A DNA stretch of 64,000 nt from Paenibacillus sp. 598K (GTDB taxonomy: Bacteria; Bacillota; Bacilli; Paenibacillales; Paenibacillaceae). The stretch is from assembly GCF_003851045.1 (NCBI RefSeq), contig NZ_BFBX01000031.1, positions 60,849-124,848 on the forward strand, given 5' to 3'. Made by a program: the position numbers and the translations under genes. The stretch's first letter is position 1. Each line of letters begins with the position of its first letter. The notes beneath the pieces were generated by a model that was not told where the DNA came from, did not search any database, and was given only the letters and a program-made list of their open reading frames with translations. Shown piece by piece: positions 18,426 to 27,952 of the stretch.

Positions 18426-19727
18426 TTACAGACTCCCCAGCACGCGATCATGCGCTTCGATCGTGCAGTCGATATCGGCCTCGGTATGGACCCCGGAGAG
18501 GAACATCCCTTCGAACTGCGACGGCGCGACGCTGACGCCCGCCTGCAGCATCCCCGCAAAGTACGCCTTGAAGCGCTCCAGATCCGACTTTTTGGCGGTA
18601 TCGTAATTGATGACATGCGTGTCGGTGAAAAACGGGCAGACCATCGAGCCGACCCGATTGATCGTCGAAGGGACGCCATGCTTCTCGGCGTTGCGCTCCA
18701 GCCCGAGCTGCAGTCGCACCGACAGCCGTTCGATCGCCTCGTAGCGTTCCCGGGTCATCAGCTGCAGCGTCGCATAGCCCGCTGCCATCGCCAGCGGATT
18801 GCCCGAGAGCGTGCCCGCCTGATAGATCGGCCCGGCCGGCGCCATCTGCTCCATAATTTCGCGTTTGCCGCCATATGCGCCTACCGGCAGACCGCCGCCG
18901 ATCACCTTGCCCATGCACGTCAGATCAGGCGTGATGCCATAGAGCCCCTGCGCGCTATGATAATGCACGCGGAAGCCGGTCATCACTTCGTCGAAGACGA
19001 GCAGGCTGCCATACTCCTCGGTAATGTCGCGCAGACCTTGCAAGAAGCCCGGCAGCGGCGGCACGACGCCCATATTGCCGGCGACCGGCTCGACGATGAC
19101 GCAGGCGATCTCTTCTCCGAACCGCTCGAAAGCCAGACGCACCGAGTCCAGATCATTGAACGGCACGGTCAGCGTATGCGTCGCCACGCTCTCGGGCACG
19201 CCCGGGCTGTCGGGCAGCCCCAGCGTCGCTACGCCGGAGCCGGCCTTGATGAGCAGGCTGTCGGCATGGCCGTGGTACGAGCCCTCAAACTTGAGAATCT
19301 TGCTCCGTTTCGTATAGCCGCGCGCCAGTCGCAGCGCGCTCATCGTCGCCTCGGTGCCCGAGTTGACCATCCGGACGACCTCGACGGACGGCATCCGCTC
19401 GATGACGAGCTCGGCCATCGCCGTCTCCAGCTCGGTCGGCGCGCCGAAGCTCGTCCCCTTCTCCGCCGTGCGCTTGATCGCTTCGACGACCTCGGGGTGC
19501 GCATGCCCCATGATCAGCGGTCCCCAGGAGAGGACATAATCGATGTAGCTGTTGCCGTCGATATCCGTGATCCGGCTGCCCTTGCCGCTCTCGATGAAGC
19601 GCGGCGTCAGGCCGACCGACTTGAAGGCGCGGACCGGCGAGTTGACTCCGCCAGGGATCGATTGCTTGGCCCGTGCAAAAGCTTCGCGCGAACGGCTATC
19701 CGTCAGCGCCGATTGATTGTTGTTCAT
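18426..19727 (-). CDS. hemL: Glutamate-1-semialdehyde 2,1-aminomutase
   Basis: This PLP enzyme converts glutamate-1-semialdehyde to 5-aminolevulinate, the second step of the C5 tetrapyrrole pathway. The PLP lysine is K274 in [35 protein letters not shown] near 122-139 and [11 protein letters not shown] near 244-254 are the other class III aminotransferase motifs. The length of 433 residues is normal. It is the last tetrapyrrole gene of the operon starting at hemA. Confidence 0.97.
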   Translation of the reverse strand: MNNNQSALTDSRSREAFARAKQSIPGGVNSPVRAFKSVGLTPRFIESGKGSRITDIDGNSYIDYVLSWGPLIMGHAHPEVVEAIKRTAEKGTSFGAPTELETAMAELVIERMPSVEVVRMVNSGTEATMSALRLARGYTKRSKILKFEGSYHGHADSLLIKAGSGVATLGLPDSPGVPESVATHTLTVPFNDLDSVRLAFERFGEEIACVIVEPVAGNMGVVPPLPGFLQGLRDITEEYGSLLVFDEVMTGFRVHYHSAQGLYGITPDLTCMGKVIGGGLPVGAYGGKREIMEQMAPAGPIYQAGTLSGNPLAMAAGYATLQLMTRERYEAIERLSVRLQLGLERNAEKHGVPSTINRVGSMVCPFFTDTHVINYDTAKKSDLERFKAYFAGMLQAGVSVAPSQFEGMFLSGVHTEADIDCTIEAHDRVLGSL

Positions 19728-19752
19728 CGCTATCCCACCTGTCTGTTAAAGG

Positions 19753-20739
19753 TTATCTGAACTGACGCGCCGCATCCTTGGCAAAGTAGGTGATGATCAG
19801 ATCCGCGCCAGCCCGCTTCATGCCGAGCAGCGTCTCGTGGACGATCGCCTGCTCGTCGAGCCAGCCGTTGGCGGCTGCCGCTTTGATCATCGAATACTCG
19901 GCGCTGACGTTATAAGCGACGACGGGCAGATCGAAATTCTCCTTGAGCGCCCGGATAATATCCAGATAAGCGAGCGCCGGCTTGACCATGAGCATATCTG
20001 CTCCCTCGAGCACATCCGATTCGGCTTCGCGCAGCGCTTCCCGGCTATTGGCCGGGTCCATCTGATACGTCTTACGGTCGCCGAATTGCGGCGTCGAGTG
20101 CGCAGCATCGCGGAATGGCCCATAAAACGCCGACGCATACTTGACCGAGTAAGACAGAATCGGCAACGATTCGTAACCGGCTTCGTCCAGCCCGGCGCGG
20201 ATCGCCTGTACGAATCCGTCCATCATGTTGGACGGCGCGATCACATCGGCTCCGGCCTCAGCCTGCGAGATGGCTGTGCGCACGAGCAGCTCAAGCGAGG
20301 CGTCGTTGTCTACGCAGGCTTCGCCGTTGTCGCCTTGGCGCACGACCCCGCAATGTCCGTGATCGGTAAATTGGCACAGGCACGTATCGGCAATGATGAC
20401 CAGCTGCGGGGCCCGCGCCTTGATGCGGCGAGTCGCCTGCTGCACGATACCGTTCGGGTCGTAGGCGGAGGTGCCTTCGGCATCCTTGTGATCCGGCACG
20501 CCGAACAGCAGCACTGAACGGATACCAAGCTCCGTCACCTCGTCAATCTCTGCATCGAGCGTATCCAGCGAATAGTGGTACACCCCCGGCATCGACGGAA
20601 TTTCTTCCTTGACGCCCTCGCCAGTCGTAACAAAGATAGGATAGATCAGGTCGTCGGCAGAGAGCGCATGCTCCCGTACGAGCGCGCGCATGGCGCCGCT
20701 GTTGCGCAGACGACGATGTCGAACAGTCGGAAAACTCAT
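19753..20739 (-). CDS. hemB: Porphobilinogen synthase (delta-aminolevulinate dehydratase)
   Basis: HemB condenses two 5-aminolevulinate molecules to porphobilinogen. The zinc-type cysteines C120, C122 and C130 are in [15 protein letters not shown], so this is a zinc-dependent form. The Schiff-base lysines are in [18 protein letters not shown] and in [15 protein letters not shown]. The start at 20737-20739 follows AAAGGGG and gives [12 protein letters not shown], 328 residues. The open frame continues to 20919 but the extra residues are not HemB-like. Confidence 0.96.
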   Translation of the reverse strand: MSFPTVRHRRLRNSGAMRALVREHALSADDLIYPIFVTTGEGVKEEIPSMPGVYHYSLDTLDAEIDEVTELGIRSVLLFGVPDHKDAEGTSAYDPNGIVQQATRRIKARAPQLVIIADTCLCQFTDHGHCGVVRQGDNGEACVDNDASLELLVRTAISQAEAGADVIAPSNMMDGFVQAIRAGLDEAGYESLPILSYSVKYASAFYGPFRDAAHSTPQFGDRKTYQMDPANSREALREAESDVLEGADMLMVKPALAYLDIIRALKENFDLPVVAYNVSAEYSMIKAAAANGWLDEQAIVHETLLGMKRAGADLIITYFAKDAARQFR

Positions 20740-20833
20740 AACGGACATCCCCTTTCGATGGGTATGGATGGGTATGGATTCGGATGGATGAATAAGGTCA
20801 AAGCCATCTGCAGCATGCATAGGGTCGGGACCG

Positions 20834-22393
20834 CTAAGGCTCCCGCCGATCATGCCGATGGGCCGCAATAGCGTCGAGGAGCGCTTCGATCGTCGCCTCT
20901 GCCGGCTCGATCGCGACATCGAGCCCGGCTGCGCGGGCGGTGGCCGCCGTCACGGGGCCTATGCAAGCAGCGGCGATGCCTTGCAGCAGCGTCTCCGGCG
21001 CGGCGATGCCCTGCTGTCGCAGACGCTCCAGCAGATTAGTCACCGTCGAGGAGCTGGTGAAGGTGATCACATCGATCGCTCCCGATCGGAGCTGATCCAG
21101 TACCTCGTCATCGTCGTCGCTGTGCGCCAGCACCGTCTCGTAGATCGGCACGGCCCACACGTCGACGCCAGCCTCTCGCAGCGACTCCGGCAGCACATCG
21201 CGCGCCAGATCGCCTCGCGGCAGCAAAGCTCGCTGACCGGGCCGGAGCCGTGCCTCCAACTGCTCGGCCAGACCTTCCGCCTGGAAGGTCTCGGGCAGCT
21301 CCTCGGCGAGCAAGCCGTAGCGCTCAAGCGCCCGCGCCGTACCGGGACCGACTACCGCCAGCTCGGCCCGGTGGAAGCGCCGGATATCGACACGCAGCCG
21401 TCGCAGCCAGCGGAAGAACGAATCGACGCCATTGGCGCTCGTGAAGATCAGCCAGTCGAAGCTGTCGGCTGCCTGTACCGCAGCTTGCAGCTGCTCCGCG
21501 ATCGCCGGGTCCTCGCTCTCGCGGATCTCGATCACCGGATACTCGACCGGCTCGCCGCCCAGCTCCTCGATGCGATCGGCGAGCGCGCTCGCCTGCGCGC
21601 GTGCCCGCGTCACCAGGATGCGGGTGCCGAACAGCGGCTTGCGCTCGTACCACATCAGCTGCTCGCGCTGCCGGACCACCTCGCCAACGACGATGACCGC
21701 CGGCGGCTGGAAGTTCGCCTCCCGCACCTGCTCCTCGATCGTCTCCAACGTGCCGACGATCGTTTGCTGCTCCACCCGCGTCCCCCAGCGCACCAGGGCG
21801 ACCGGAGTGGAAGCTGGCTTGCCGTGGCGGATCAGCTGCTCGCTAATATAGCCGATCTTGGCGACGCCCATCAGGAAGACGAGTGTGCCAGTAGCCAGCG
21901 TCACCTTGTCCCACTGGATCGAGCGGTCGAGCTTGTCCGGACTCTCATGTCCGGTGATGATCGACATCGACGAAGCGAGGTCGCGATGGGTCACCGGGAT
22001 GCCCGCATACGCCGGCACCGCGATCGCCGAGGTGATGCCGGGGACGATCTCGAACGGGATATCATGCTCGCGCAGCAACCCGGCCTCTTCGCCGACACGG
22101 CCGAAGATCGTCGGGTCGCCGCCCTTCAGCCGCGTCACGATCTTGCCCTGCAGCGCCAGATCGACCAGCAGCTGATTGATCTCCTCTTGCTTCATCGTAT
22201 GGCGATCCGGCAGCTTGCCGACATAGACCTTCTCCGCGCCCGGCTTCAGATGCTTGAGCAGCCGCGGGCTGGCCAGACGATCATAGACGACGACGTCGCA
22301 GAGCCGGATGCACTCCAGCCCTCTCACCGTGATCAGCTTCGGATCTCCCGGACCAGCGCCGACCAGATAGACGATTCCCTTCCCCATCCCCAT
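20834..22393 (-). CDS. cobA-hemD: Fused uroporphyrinogen-III C-methyltransferase / uroporphyrinogen-III synthase
   Basis: The 519-residue protein joins two enzymes. Residues 1-250 are SUMT (CobA): [18 protein letters not shown] at 8-25, [25 protein letters not shown] and the ITHR-type [10 protein letters not shown]. Residues about 262-515 are Hem[20 protein letters not shown] and [16 protein letters not shown]. HemD makes uroporphyrinogen III, and SUMT methylates it to precorrin-2 on the siroheme/cobalamin branch. The start at 22391-22393 lies 2 nt after the hemC stop with GAGGAG upstream. Such fusions are known in Firmicutes. Confidence 0.93.
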   Translation of the reverse strand: MGMGKGIVYLVGAGPGDPKLITVRGLECIRLCDVVVYDRLASPRLLKHLKPGAEKVYVGKLPDRHTMKQEEINQLLVDLALQGKIVTRLKGGDPTIFGRVGEEAGLLREHDIPFEIVPGITSAIAVPAYAGIPVTHRDLASSMSIITGHESPDKLDRSIQWDKVTLATGTLVFLMGVAKIGYISEQLIRHGKPASTPVALVRWGTRVEQQTIVGTLETIEEQVREANFQPPAVIVVGEVVRQREQLMWYERKPLFGTRILVTRARAQASALADRIEELGGEPVEYPVIEIRESEDPAIAEQLQAAVQAADSFDWLIFTSANGVDSFFRWLRRLRVDIRRFHRAELAVVGPGTARALERYGLLAEELPETFQAEGLAEQLEARLRPGQRALLPRGDLARDVLPESLREAGVDVWAVPIYETVLAHSDDDDEVLDQLRSGAIDVITFTSSSTVTNLLERLRQQGIAAPETLLQGIAAACIGPVTAATARAAGLDVAIEPAEATIEALLDAIAAHRHDRREP

Positions 22394-22395
22394 GC

Positions 22396-23337
22396 TCAGC
22401 TCCTCGCTTCCGCCAGGATGCGCTCGGCTCCCTCGGTCCGCAGCGCGGCAGCGACGTCCACCCCGAGCTGCGCCGCATCGCTTCCAGTCGCTGTATGGCG
22501 TAGCAGCTGCTGGCCATCGGGCGAGCCGACCATGCCTGTCAGCGTGATGACGCCATCCTGCGAGACCGTCGCATGCGCCCCGATCGGCACCTGACAACCG
22601 CCGTTCAGCGTACCGAGGAAGCTGCGCTCGGCCGAGACCGCGAGGTCTGTCGTCGGATCGTTGTAGAGCGCCAGCAGCTCTCTCACCTGACGGTCGTCGG
22701 CTCGGCATTCGATGCCGAGCGCCCCTTGTCCGACCGCCGGGATGCAGACGTCGGCGGGCAGCACCGACGAGATCCGATCTGTCCAGCCCATCCGTTGCAG
22801 TCCGGCAGCGGCGAGTACGATCGCATCGAAGTCTTCGGTATGCAGCTTGCGGATCCGCGAGTCGATGTTGCCGCGAATCCACTGCACGTTCAGATCCGGC
22901 CGAGCATGGAGCAGCTGGCAGGAGCGCCGCAGGCTGCTGGTGCCGATGACGGCGCCGGCGGGCAGATCCGCAAGCGATCCCCCGTCCCTGGTGATCAGAC
23001 AATCCCGCGCATCCACCCGCGCAGGCGTTGCCCCGTTGATCAGCCCATCAGGCAGCTCATACGGCATATCCTTCATGCTGTGCACAGCCATATCGATAAC
23101 GCCGTCCATGAGCGCCTGCTCGATCTCCTTGACGAACAGGCCTTTGCCGCCGACCTTGGACAACGTCACGTCGATGATCTGATCGCCCTTGGTGACGATC
23201 TTGCGCAACTCGAACGTATACCCCAATCCGTGCGCGTCGCTCAGCTGCTGCAGCGCTTCGATGACCTGTCCGGTCTGGGTCAAGGCCAGCGAGCTCTGGC
23301 GCGTGCCTACGATAATTTTCCTAGTATGGTGCTCCAC
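22396..23337 (-). CDS. hemC: Hydroxymethylbilane synthase (porphobilinogen deaminase)
   Basis: HemC joins four porphobilinogens into hydroxymethylbilane on a dipyrromethane cofactor. The cofactor cysteine is at about residue 248 in LNGGCQVPIGAHA. The N-terminal KIIVGTRQSSLALTQTG and HSMKDMP motifs are also present. The start is GTG 23335-23337 with AGGAAGG upstream, giving 313 residues, the normal length. A longer frame to 23421 runs into the sirC gene and is rejected. Confidence 0.96.
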   Translation of the reverse strand: MEHHTRKIIVGTRQSSLALTQTGQVIEALQQLSDAHGLGYTFELRKIVTKGDQIIDVTLSKVGGKGLFVKEIEQALMDGVIDMAVHSMKDMPYELPDGLINGATPARVDARDCLITRDGGSLADLPAGAVIGTSSLRRSCQLLHARPDLNVQWIRGNIDSRIRKLHTEDFDAIVLAAAGLQRMGWTDRISSVLPADVCIPAVGQGALGIECRADDRQVRELLALYNDPTTDLAVSAERSFLGTLNGGCQVPIGAHATVSQDGVITLTGMVGSPDGQQLLRHTATGSDAAQLGVDVAAALRTEGAERILAEARS

Positions 23338-23354
23338 GTTATGTACCTTCCTTT

Positions 23355-23987
23355 CTATGTTAAGCGCAGCTGATCGAGCAGCTGCGCCCAGCTCTCCTCG
23401 CTCTGCTCCGGCTGCCACCACGCCTCCGGCAGCTCAAGCGCCCGCTCCAGCATGCGGCGACGGACGTCCGCCGGCTGGCCCTGCTGCTGCACGCGCCGCC
23501 GAAGCTCGCGCAGCCAGGCTGTCAGCCGCTCATACTCCGGGCCGTAGCGCGCCTCCAGCTCCTGTCTGATCCGGGATGCCAGCATCGGGCTCGCTCCCGA
23601 GGCCGTGACGCTGAGCACGAGATCGCCTCGTCTAACTGTGGCCGGCGTGACGAAGGAGCCAGACTCGGGATCGTCAGCGACATTGACCGGGATGCTCAGC
23701 CGATCCGCCTCGCTCGCAACCTGCCGGTTAATCCCAGGATCGTCAGTCGCGGCGAAGACTAAACGCGCCCCTTGCAGATCGCCAGCACGGTATGCTCTGC
23801 GATGGAGCACGAGCTCCCCCCTCGTCGCCATTAGCTCCAGCCGCTCCGTCACAGCCGGGCTGATTACGGTCACCGCCGAGCCAGACTCCAGGAGCCCGGA
23901 CACTTTGCGCTGCGCGACAGCTCCGCCGCCGACGACGACGCAGGCCGCCCCCTCCAGCTTGAGCATCAGTGGATAATAACGCGTCAT
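23355..23987 (-). CDS. Precorrin-2 dehydrogenase / sirohydrochlorin ferrochelatase-type protein (SirC/CysG N-terminal family)
   Basis: The 210-residue protein starts MTRYYPLMLKLEGAACVVVGGG, a NAD-binding Rossmann fold (GGGAVAQRKVSGLLESG), followed by the CysG dimerisation domain with TASGASPMLASRIRQELEARYG. It oxidises precorrin-2 to sirohydrochlorin, the step after SUMT on the way to siroheme; whether it also inserts iron cannot be read here. The start at 23985-23987 follows GGGAGGA. It lies between hemX and hemC in the tetrapyrrole operon. Confidence 0.9.
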   Translation of the reverse strand: MTRYYPLMLKLEGAACVVVGGGAVAQRKVSGLLESGSAVTVISPAVTERLELMATRGELVLHRRAYRAGDLQGARLVFAATDDPGINRQVASEADRLSIPVNVADDPESGSFVTPATVRRGDLVLSVTASGASPMLASRIRQELEARYGPEYERLTAWLRELRRRVQQQGQPADVRRRMLERALELPEAWWQPEQSEESWAQLLDQLRLT

Positions 23988-24006
23988 ACGCGATCCTCCC
24001 ATAGCC

Positions 24007-24828
24007 TCAAGTCCAATTATGGAACTGGGAGGCCGAGTTCAAAAACAGGTTGAACAGCAACACGGCAAACGAGGTGAGGTTCCACTTCGCCGTGCTTGCC
24101 CCGCCATGGCGCAGCACATTGCGCCGCACGAGGTAGACGAGATAAAAGCCAAGTCCGACAAACGACGAAAACACCTTCCAATCGAGCAGCAATGCCGACT
24201 TCCCCTCGACAATAATCGATGCGACGGCAACCGCAAGCGACAAAATCAACAGCGGCGCCCCGATTAAGGCCGTACGATAAACATAGCGTTCGATCGATTC
24301 GAGCGAAGGCATCCGGCGCATCGAGGCCGACCATTTGCGTCCTTTGAGCTTGCCATGCAGGAACAGGTACATCCCGGAGAAGATGGCGCCGATCGTCAGG
24401 ATCGCATACGCGCAGGTAATCAGCGTAATATGGATATAGAGCAGACCAATCGCCTGTCCCCAGGACTTCAGGCCGATCTCGGCCGAAGGTCGGCTGAACA
24501 GGTTGACGGCCAGCAGGACAAAGCCGATGATATTAACGAAAAAAACTAGAAACTCGATACGAAAAAAACGATTCATCATCAGCGAGATCGTAATGAGCAG
24601 CCACGAAAATAAAAACAAATATTCAAACAGCGAAATCGTCGACATCTCTCTATGTGTGGTCAAGCGATAGACGAGGAAGCCCGTCTGCAGAACCCAGACG
24701 AAAGTAAGCAGCCCTGTGCCCATCCGCTTCGCTCTCCGACTCGGCTCAGCGAGGTCGGAGAAGTAAAACAGTAGGCTCAGGGCATACAAATAAATCAGCA
24801 TCACATATAAATAATGGTTAAATACCAT
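24007..24828 (-). CDS. hemX: HemX, cytochrome c assembly-type membrane protein
   Basis: HemX is a polytopic membrane protein of the CcsA/CcmF-like family; in B. subtilis it lowers the level of HemA. The 273 residues form about eight hydrophobic helices, and the conserved region GQAIGLLYIHITLITCAYAI carries a histidine typical of the family. The start at 24826-24828 is preceded by GGGAGGCG. It lies directly downstream of hemA as in B. subtilis. Confidence 0.92.
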   Translation of the reverse strand: MVFNHYLYVMLIYLYALSLLFYFSDLAEPSRRAKRMGTGLLTFVWVLQTGFLVYRLTTHREMSTISLFEYLFLFSWLLITISLMMNRFFRIEFLVFFVNIIGFVLLAVNLFSRPSAEIGLKSWGQAIGLLYIHITLITCAYAILTIGAIFSGMYLFLHGKLKGRKWSASMRRMPSLESIERYVYRTALIGAPLLILSLAVAVASIIVEGKSALLLDWKVFSSFVGLGFYLVYLVRRNVLRHGGASTAKWNLTSFAVLLFNLFLNSASQFHNWT

Positions 24829-24854
24829 GCAGCGCCTCCCGGTCGGCAACAGCC

Positions 24855-26243
24855 CTATGGCGTAACGGTAGCCAGTCCCGCAGCACCCGCGTGACCTTGC
24901 GCCTGCGCCTTGAGCCTCTTCAGCTCGGCGGCAGCCTCGAGCTCGGCCGCACGCTCGGCGGCTGCAGCCTGGGCCAGCGGTTCTTCGAGGGCAAACAGCT
25001 TCACAAACATATCCATCGACTGAGCGGCATGCTTGTCGCCGGCCATCTCCTTGACGCGCAGGATCGGGTCCTGGAGCAGTTGATTGACGATGCTCTTGGT
25101 CAGCTTGCGGATCACCTTAAGCTCTCGCTCATCGAGATCCGGGAGCTTGTTGGTCAGGCTCTCCATCGTATCCTCGTGGATCGCCGCAGCCTTGGTCTGC
25201 AAGGAGCGGATCAGCGGGATGACGCCCAGCGTCTTGTACCACTGACGGAATGCATCCATCTCGATCAAGATCATCGTCTCGATCTTGGCCGCTTCGGCGC
25301 GGCGCAGCTCGAGATTACTCTCGACGATCCCTTCCAGATCGTCGATATCGTAGAGGAATACGCCCTCCACATCGGAGATATTCGGATCAAGATCGCGAGG
25401 CACCGCGATATCGATCATGAACAGCGGACGGCTGGAGCGACGCTGCATCGCCTCCTGCACTTGTGCGCGGCGCAGCACGTAGCCATCCGAGCCAGTCGAG
25501 CTGATAATAATATCCGCTTCGTGCAGGCGACGTATCGCATCCTCCATCGACAACGGAATGCCGTTGAACTTGTCCGCCAGTTGAACTGCGCGGTCGTAGG
25601 TACGATTAACGACGAGCACCTGCTCAGCGCCGTTCGCGTACAGATGCTTGGCGGTCAGCTCGCTCATCTTGCCGGCGCCGATGATCATGACGGTCTTCTG
25701 ATGGAACTGGCCAAAGATGCGTTTGCCCAGCTCAACTGCCGCATAGCTGACCGACACGGCCGCTTCGCCGATCGACGTCTCCGAGTGAGCGCGCTTGGCG
25801 AGCGTCACCGCCTGCTTGAACAGCATGTTGAACAGCGTGCCTGTTGCCTTCTCCTGCTGCGCCAGCAGGAAGGCGTCGCGGATCTGACCGAGGATCTGAG
25901 TCTCGCCGATAATCATCGAATCCAGCCCGCAGGTCACCCGCATCAGATGCTCGATCGCCCGGTCATCCTCATACATGTACAGATGGCTGGTGAATTGCTC
26001 GCGCGGAAGTCCGAACCACTGCTCCATAAACGTACGGATATGATGCCCGCACAGCTGATGACGGTCGACGACCGCATAGATCTCTGTCCGATTGCAGGTC
26101 GCCACAATGACACATTCCATAATACTGTTCGTCTGCTTCAGCTGGCGCAGCGCCTGAGGCAATTCGCGCTCCGCAAACGTAAACTTCTCTCTGACTTCCA
26201 CAGGAGAAGTCTTATAATTCAGACCAACCACTACGATGTGCAC
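24855..26243 (-). CDS. hemA: Glutamyl-tRNA reductase
   Basis: HemA reduces glutamyl-tRNA to glutamate-1-semialdehyde with NADPH, the committed step of tetrapyrrole synthesis. The catalytic cysteine is C50 in VIVATCNRTEIYAVV, the NADPH-binding motif is MIIGAGKMSELTAKHL near 187-202, and the C-terminal dimerisation helix follows at about 320-420. The start is GTG 26241-26243 with AGGTGA upstream. The last 35 or so residues are an Ala/Glu/Lys-rich tail (AAAERAAELEAAAELKRL) that exceeds the usual end. It is the first gene of the operon. Confidence 0.97.
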   Translation of the reverse strand: MHIVVVGLNYKTSPVEVREKFTFAERELPQALRQLKQTNSIMECVIVATCNRTEIYAVVDRHQLCGHHIRTFMEQWFGLPREQFTSHLYMYEDDRAIEHLMRVTCGLDSMIIGETQILGQIRDAFLLAQQEKATGTLFNMLFKQAVTLAKRAHSETSIGEAAVSVSYAAVELGKRIFGQFHQKTVMIIGAGKMSELTAKHLYANGAEQVLVVNRTYDRAVQLADKFNGIPLSMEDAIRRLHEADIIISSTGSDGYVLRRAQVQEAMQRRSSRPLFMIDIAVPRDLDPNISDVEGVFLYDIDDLEGIVESNLELRRAEAAKIETMILIEMDAFRQWYKTLGVIPLIRSLQTKAAAIHEDTMESLTNKLPDLDERELKVIRKLTKSIVNQLLQDPILRVKEMAGDKHAAQSMDMFVKLFALEEPLAQAAAAERAAELEAAAELKRLKAQAQGHAGAAGLATVTP

Positions 26244-26461
26244 TGCGCTATCACCTGCCTTATAATCATTCTAATGTAAAGTATAGCATAGTTCGACATG
26301 CCGTACGTTCGTATTTATGAAGAAAATATGAAAACTCTGGCGCATGAAAAACGCCTTGCTATGCTTCTTTTACAGCTAATTCTAGTGTAAACCAACCTAA
26401 GAAACTTATACCCGACTTCGCGCAAATTCAAGGCTGTGTCACAGGACAAGCCGTCTTTGTA
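26244..26461 (-). promoter_or_regulatory. Region upstream of hemA, presumed promoter
   Basis: This gap of about 220 bases is AT-rich on its hemA side and contains TATACT on the minus strand about 40 bases before the gene, a candidate -10 without a convincing -35. I see no riboswitch, T-box or gene in it. Confidence 0.35.
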
Positions 26462-26494
26462 ACAAAACAGCCATGGAGCTCGCTCCATGGCTTG
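26462..26494 (-). terminator. Terminator after speD
   Basis: AGCCATGGAGC and GCTCCATGGCT form a perfect 11 bp stem around GA (26469-26492), followed on the minus strand by GTTTTGTT. It ends the monocistronic speD transcript. Confidence 0.85.
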
Positions 26495-26509
26495 TGGGTA
26501 ATAGCCGGA

Positions 26510-26908
26510 TTAGACCAGCTCTACTTGCTTCAATTGCGGTTCTTCCACCTGCAACTCGCCGAGGCCGCGAATCAGCTTCTTGGCATGTGCTTTGGTAGGC
26601 TTCAAGACTGCCAGCATGTAATCAATCGCCAGCTGGGGATCAACCGTTTCGCCACAGGTATAGCAATCAAGTGCGGCAAATCCTCTTTCGGGATACGTAT
26701 GGATGGACAGATGGCTTTCCGACAGCATGACCAATACCGTTGCCCCTTGGGGCTCAAATTGCTTGGCTTGCACAGAGAGTACGGTAGCGCCGCATGCTTC
26801 AGCAGCCTCCACCATGTGGGCTTCCAACAGTTCCGAGCTGTTCAGGAGATCAAAATCTACACCCCAAGTATCAACAGCTACGTGTCTTCCGAAAGTAGAG
26901 TATTCCAT
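26510..26908 (-). CDS. speD: S-adenosylmethionine decarboxylase proenzyme
   Basis: SpeD makes decarboxylated SAM, the aminopropyl donor for spermidine. The proenzyme self-cleaves between Glu64 and Ser65 in SESHLSIHTYPE, so Ser65 becomes the pyruvoyl group. His70 and the cysteine in CYTCGE further on belong to the active site of the class 1B small bacterial form. At 132 residues it has the normal length for this form. The ribosome site AAGGGGGA is strong. It stands alone between hemA and a conserved unknown gene, with its own promoter, structured leader and terminator. Confidence 0.96.
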   Translation of the reverse strand: MEYSTFGRHVAVDTWGVDFDLLNSSELLEAHMVEAAEACGATVLSVQAKQFEPQGATVLVMLSESHLSIHTYPERGFAALDCYTCGETVDPQLAIDYMLAVLKPTKAHAKKLIRGLGELQVEEPQLKQVELV

Positions 26909-27048
26909 CTTTCGGTTCCCCCTTCCTAGGAATAAAATGTTTGAAAAATTTCATCCGCTAGGACCTACGTCATTCACTACCCGAGGGAGTTATCTCTCGC
27001 AACATACCATGTCCTGAGTGAATCCTGGTTCCTAATATTCATTTCAAC
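26909..27048 (-). promoter_or_regulatory. Structured 5' leader of speD, possible pseudoknot switch
   Basis: In transcript order the leader holds AUUCACU (27023-27017), AGGAC (27015-27011), a small hairpin (26999-26982), then AGUGAAU (26978-26972) and GUCCU (26964-26960). The first segment can pair with the fourth and the second with the fifth, an interleaved (pseudoknot) arrangement. The last segment, extended to UCCUAG, can instead pair with CUAGGA at 26929-26924, which abuts the ribosome site. No known riboswitch class was recognised. Pairing was found by eye only. Confidence 0.4.
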
Positions 27049-27055
27049 GAGAATA

Positions 27056-27084
27056 AAAATAACATCTATCACGAATAAAAGCAA
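27056..27084 (-). promoter_or_regulatory. Candidate sigma-A promoter of speD
   Basis: TTGCTT (27079-27084) and TATTTT (27056-27061) on the minus strand are separated by 17 bases. A start near 27048 would give a leader of about 140 nt. It lies just past the terminator of the upstream gene, as needed for a separate speD transcript. Confidence 0.5.
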
Positions 27085-27103
27085 TACATTTTTTGAAATT
27101 TAA

Positions 27104-27147
27104 CAAAAAAGCTCCCGACTGAGCCATATAGGCAACAGTCGGGAGCT
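27104..27147 (-). terminator. Terminator after the conserved gene at 27162
   Basis: AGCTCCCGACTG and CAGTCGGGAGCT form a perfect 12 bp stem with a 14-base loop, followed by TTTTTTG on the minus strand. Confidence 0.92.
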
Positions 27148-27161
27148 GATCAGAAACAAAT

Positions 27162-27752
27162 CTAGGCTTCGAGGACAAACAATTTGTGCGTCAATTCGGA
27201 GAGCCGGGCATCGATCGATTCGATCTCTGCTGCCGATGCGCACTGGTTGCGCAGATCCAAAAGCTCGTTGATGGCGTTTTGCGCCATCCGAATCTCTTGC
27301 TCGACCAATCGGCTGTTGAACTGTCGCTCTAACTGACCCAGCGTATCCTTCCACTCGAAGATGAGTCGCGAGCGTCCGGACGACTGTTCGATAATCTTCT
27401 TGACGGTTCCGCCGACATAATGATAGACCATCGTGTACGTAGGATAGATGCGATGCACAATCGCGTCGCCCTTGAACATCGATACGGCTTTGCGCATGGC
27501 ATTGGTTAGCTTTGGTTTGAGTAAGCGGCAGGTAAGCACACCGACGTAAAGATCCTTCTGGCGCTCGAAAGTCAGGTGGACCTCTTCGCCTCCGGCAACA
27601 TCCTCGAGCACGAGCTCCTGGTTGCCGCCTTCAAGCACTCGCACACCTAATCTCACATGTTGATCGCCAAAAAAGCGAATGAATTTATTCATCTCATCAC
27701 TTGTCAGTTGCAGACGGCCTTTAACGTATTCTGTGGCTAACCGCTGAGCCAT
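27162..27752 (-). CDS. Conserved protein of unknown function
   Basis: I do not recognise a functional family. The 196-residue soluble protein has no signal peptide, membrane segment or metal motif. It begins MAQRLATEYVKGRLQLTSDE, has a mixed alpha/beta central part with many paired basic residues (KPKLTNAMRKAVSMFKGD), and ends in a predicted helical region (about 145-196) rich in Glu, Arg and Leu. I recall similar proteins as conserved hypotheticals in Paenibacillus. It has its own terminator and sits between speD and engB. Codon use looks like its neighbours. Confidence 0.75.
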   Translation of the reverse strand: MAQRLATEYVKGRLQLTSDEMNKFIRFFGDQHVRLGVRVLEGGNQELVLEDVAGGEEVHLTFERQKDLYVGVLTCRLLKPKLTNAMRKAVSMFKGDAIVHRIYPTYTMVYHYVGGTVKKIIEQSSGRSRLIFEWKDTLGQLERQFNSRLVEQEIRMAQNAINELLDLRNQCASAAEIESIDARLSELTHKLFVLEA

Positions 27753-27952
27753 AAAAATCTCCTCAATTCTTTAGACTTGCACAGTTTATTACAACCTACC
27801 TAACTATATTATACGTGATCCTCAAGCATTATGCCTCAGCTGGAGCCGCTAAATTCCCGCATATTTCAGAATAATCGGGTAGAATTCACGATAAGTCCGG
27901 CATTTTTGAGTATATCCTCGCTTTTCGGCCCCAGATGGTAGGGCTTACGTAG

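Noticed and set aside
20740..20919. N-terminal extension of hemB by 60 residues
   Set aside because: Low similarity to any HemB; a strong ribosome site AAAGGGG directs initiation at 20739.
20852..22594. Plus-strand open frame of 580 codons opposite cobA-hemD
   Set aside because: Antisense shadow of a gene with full SUMT and HemD motifs.
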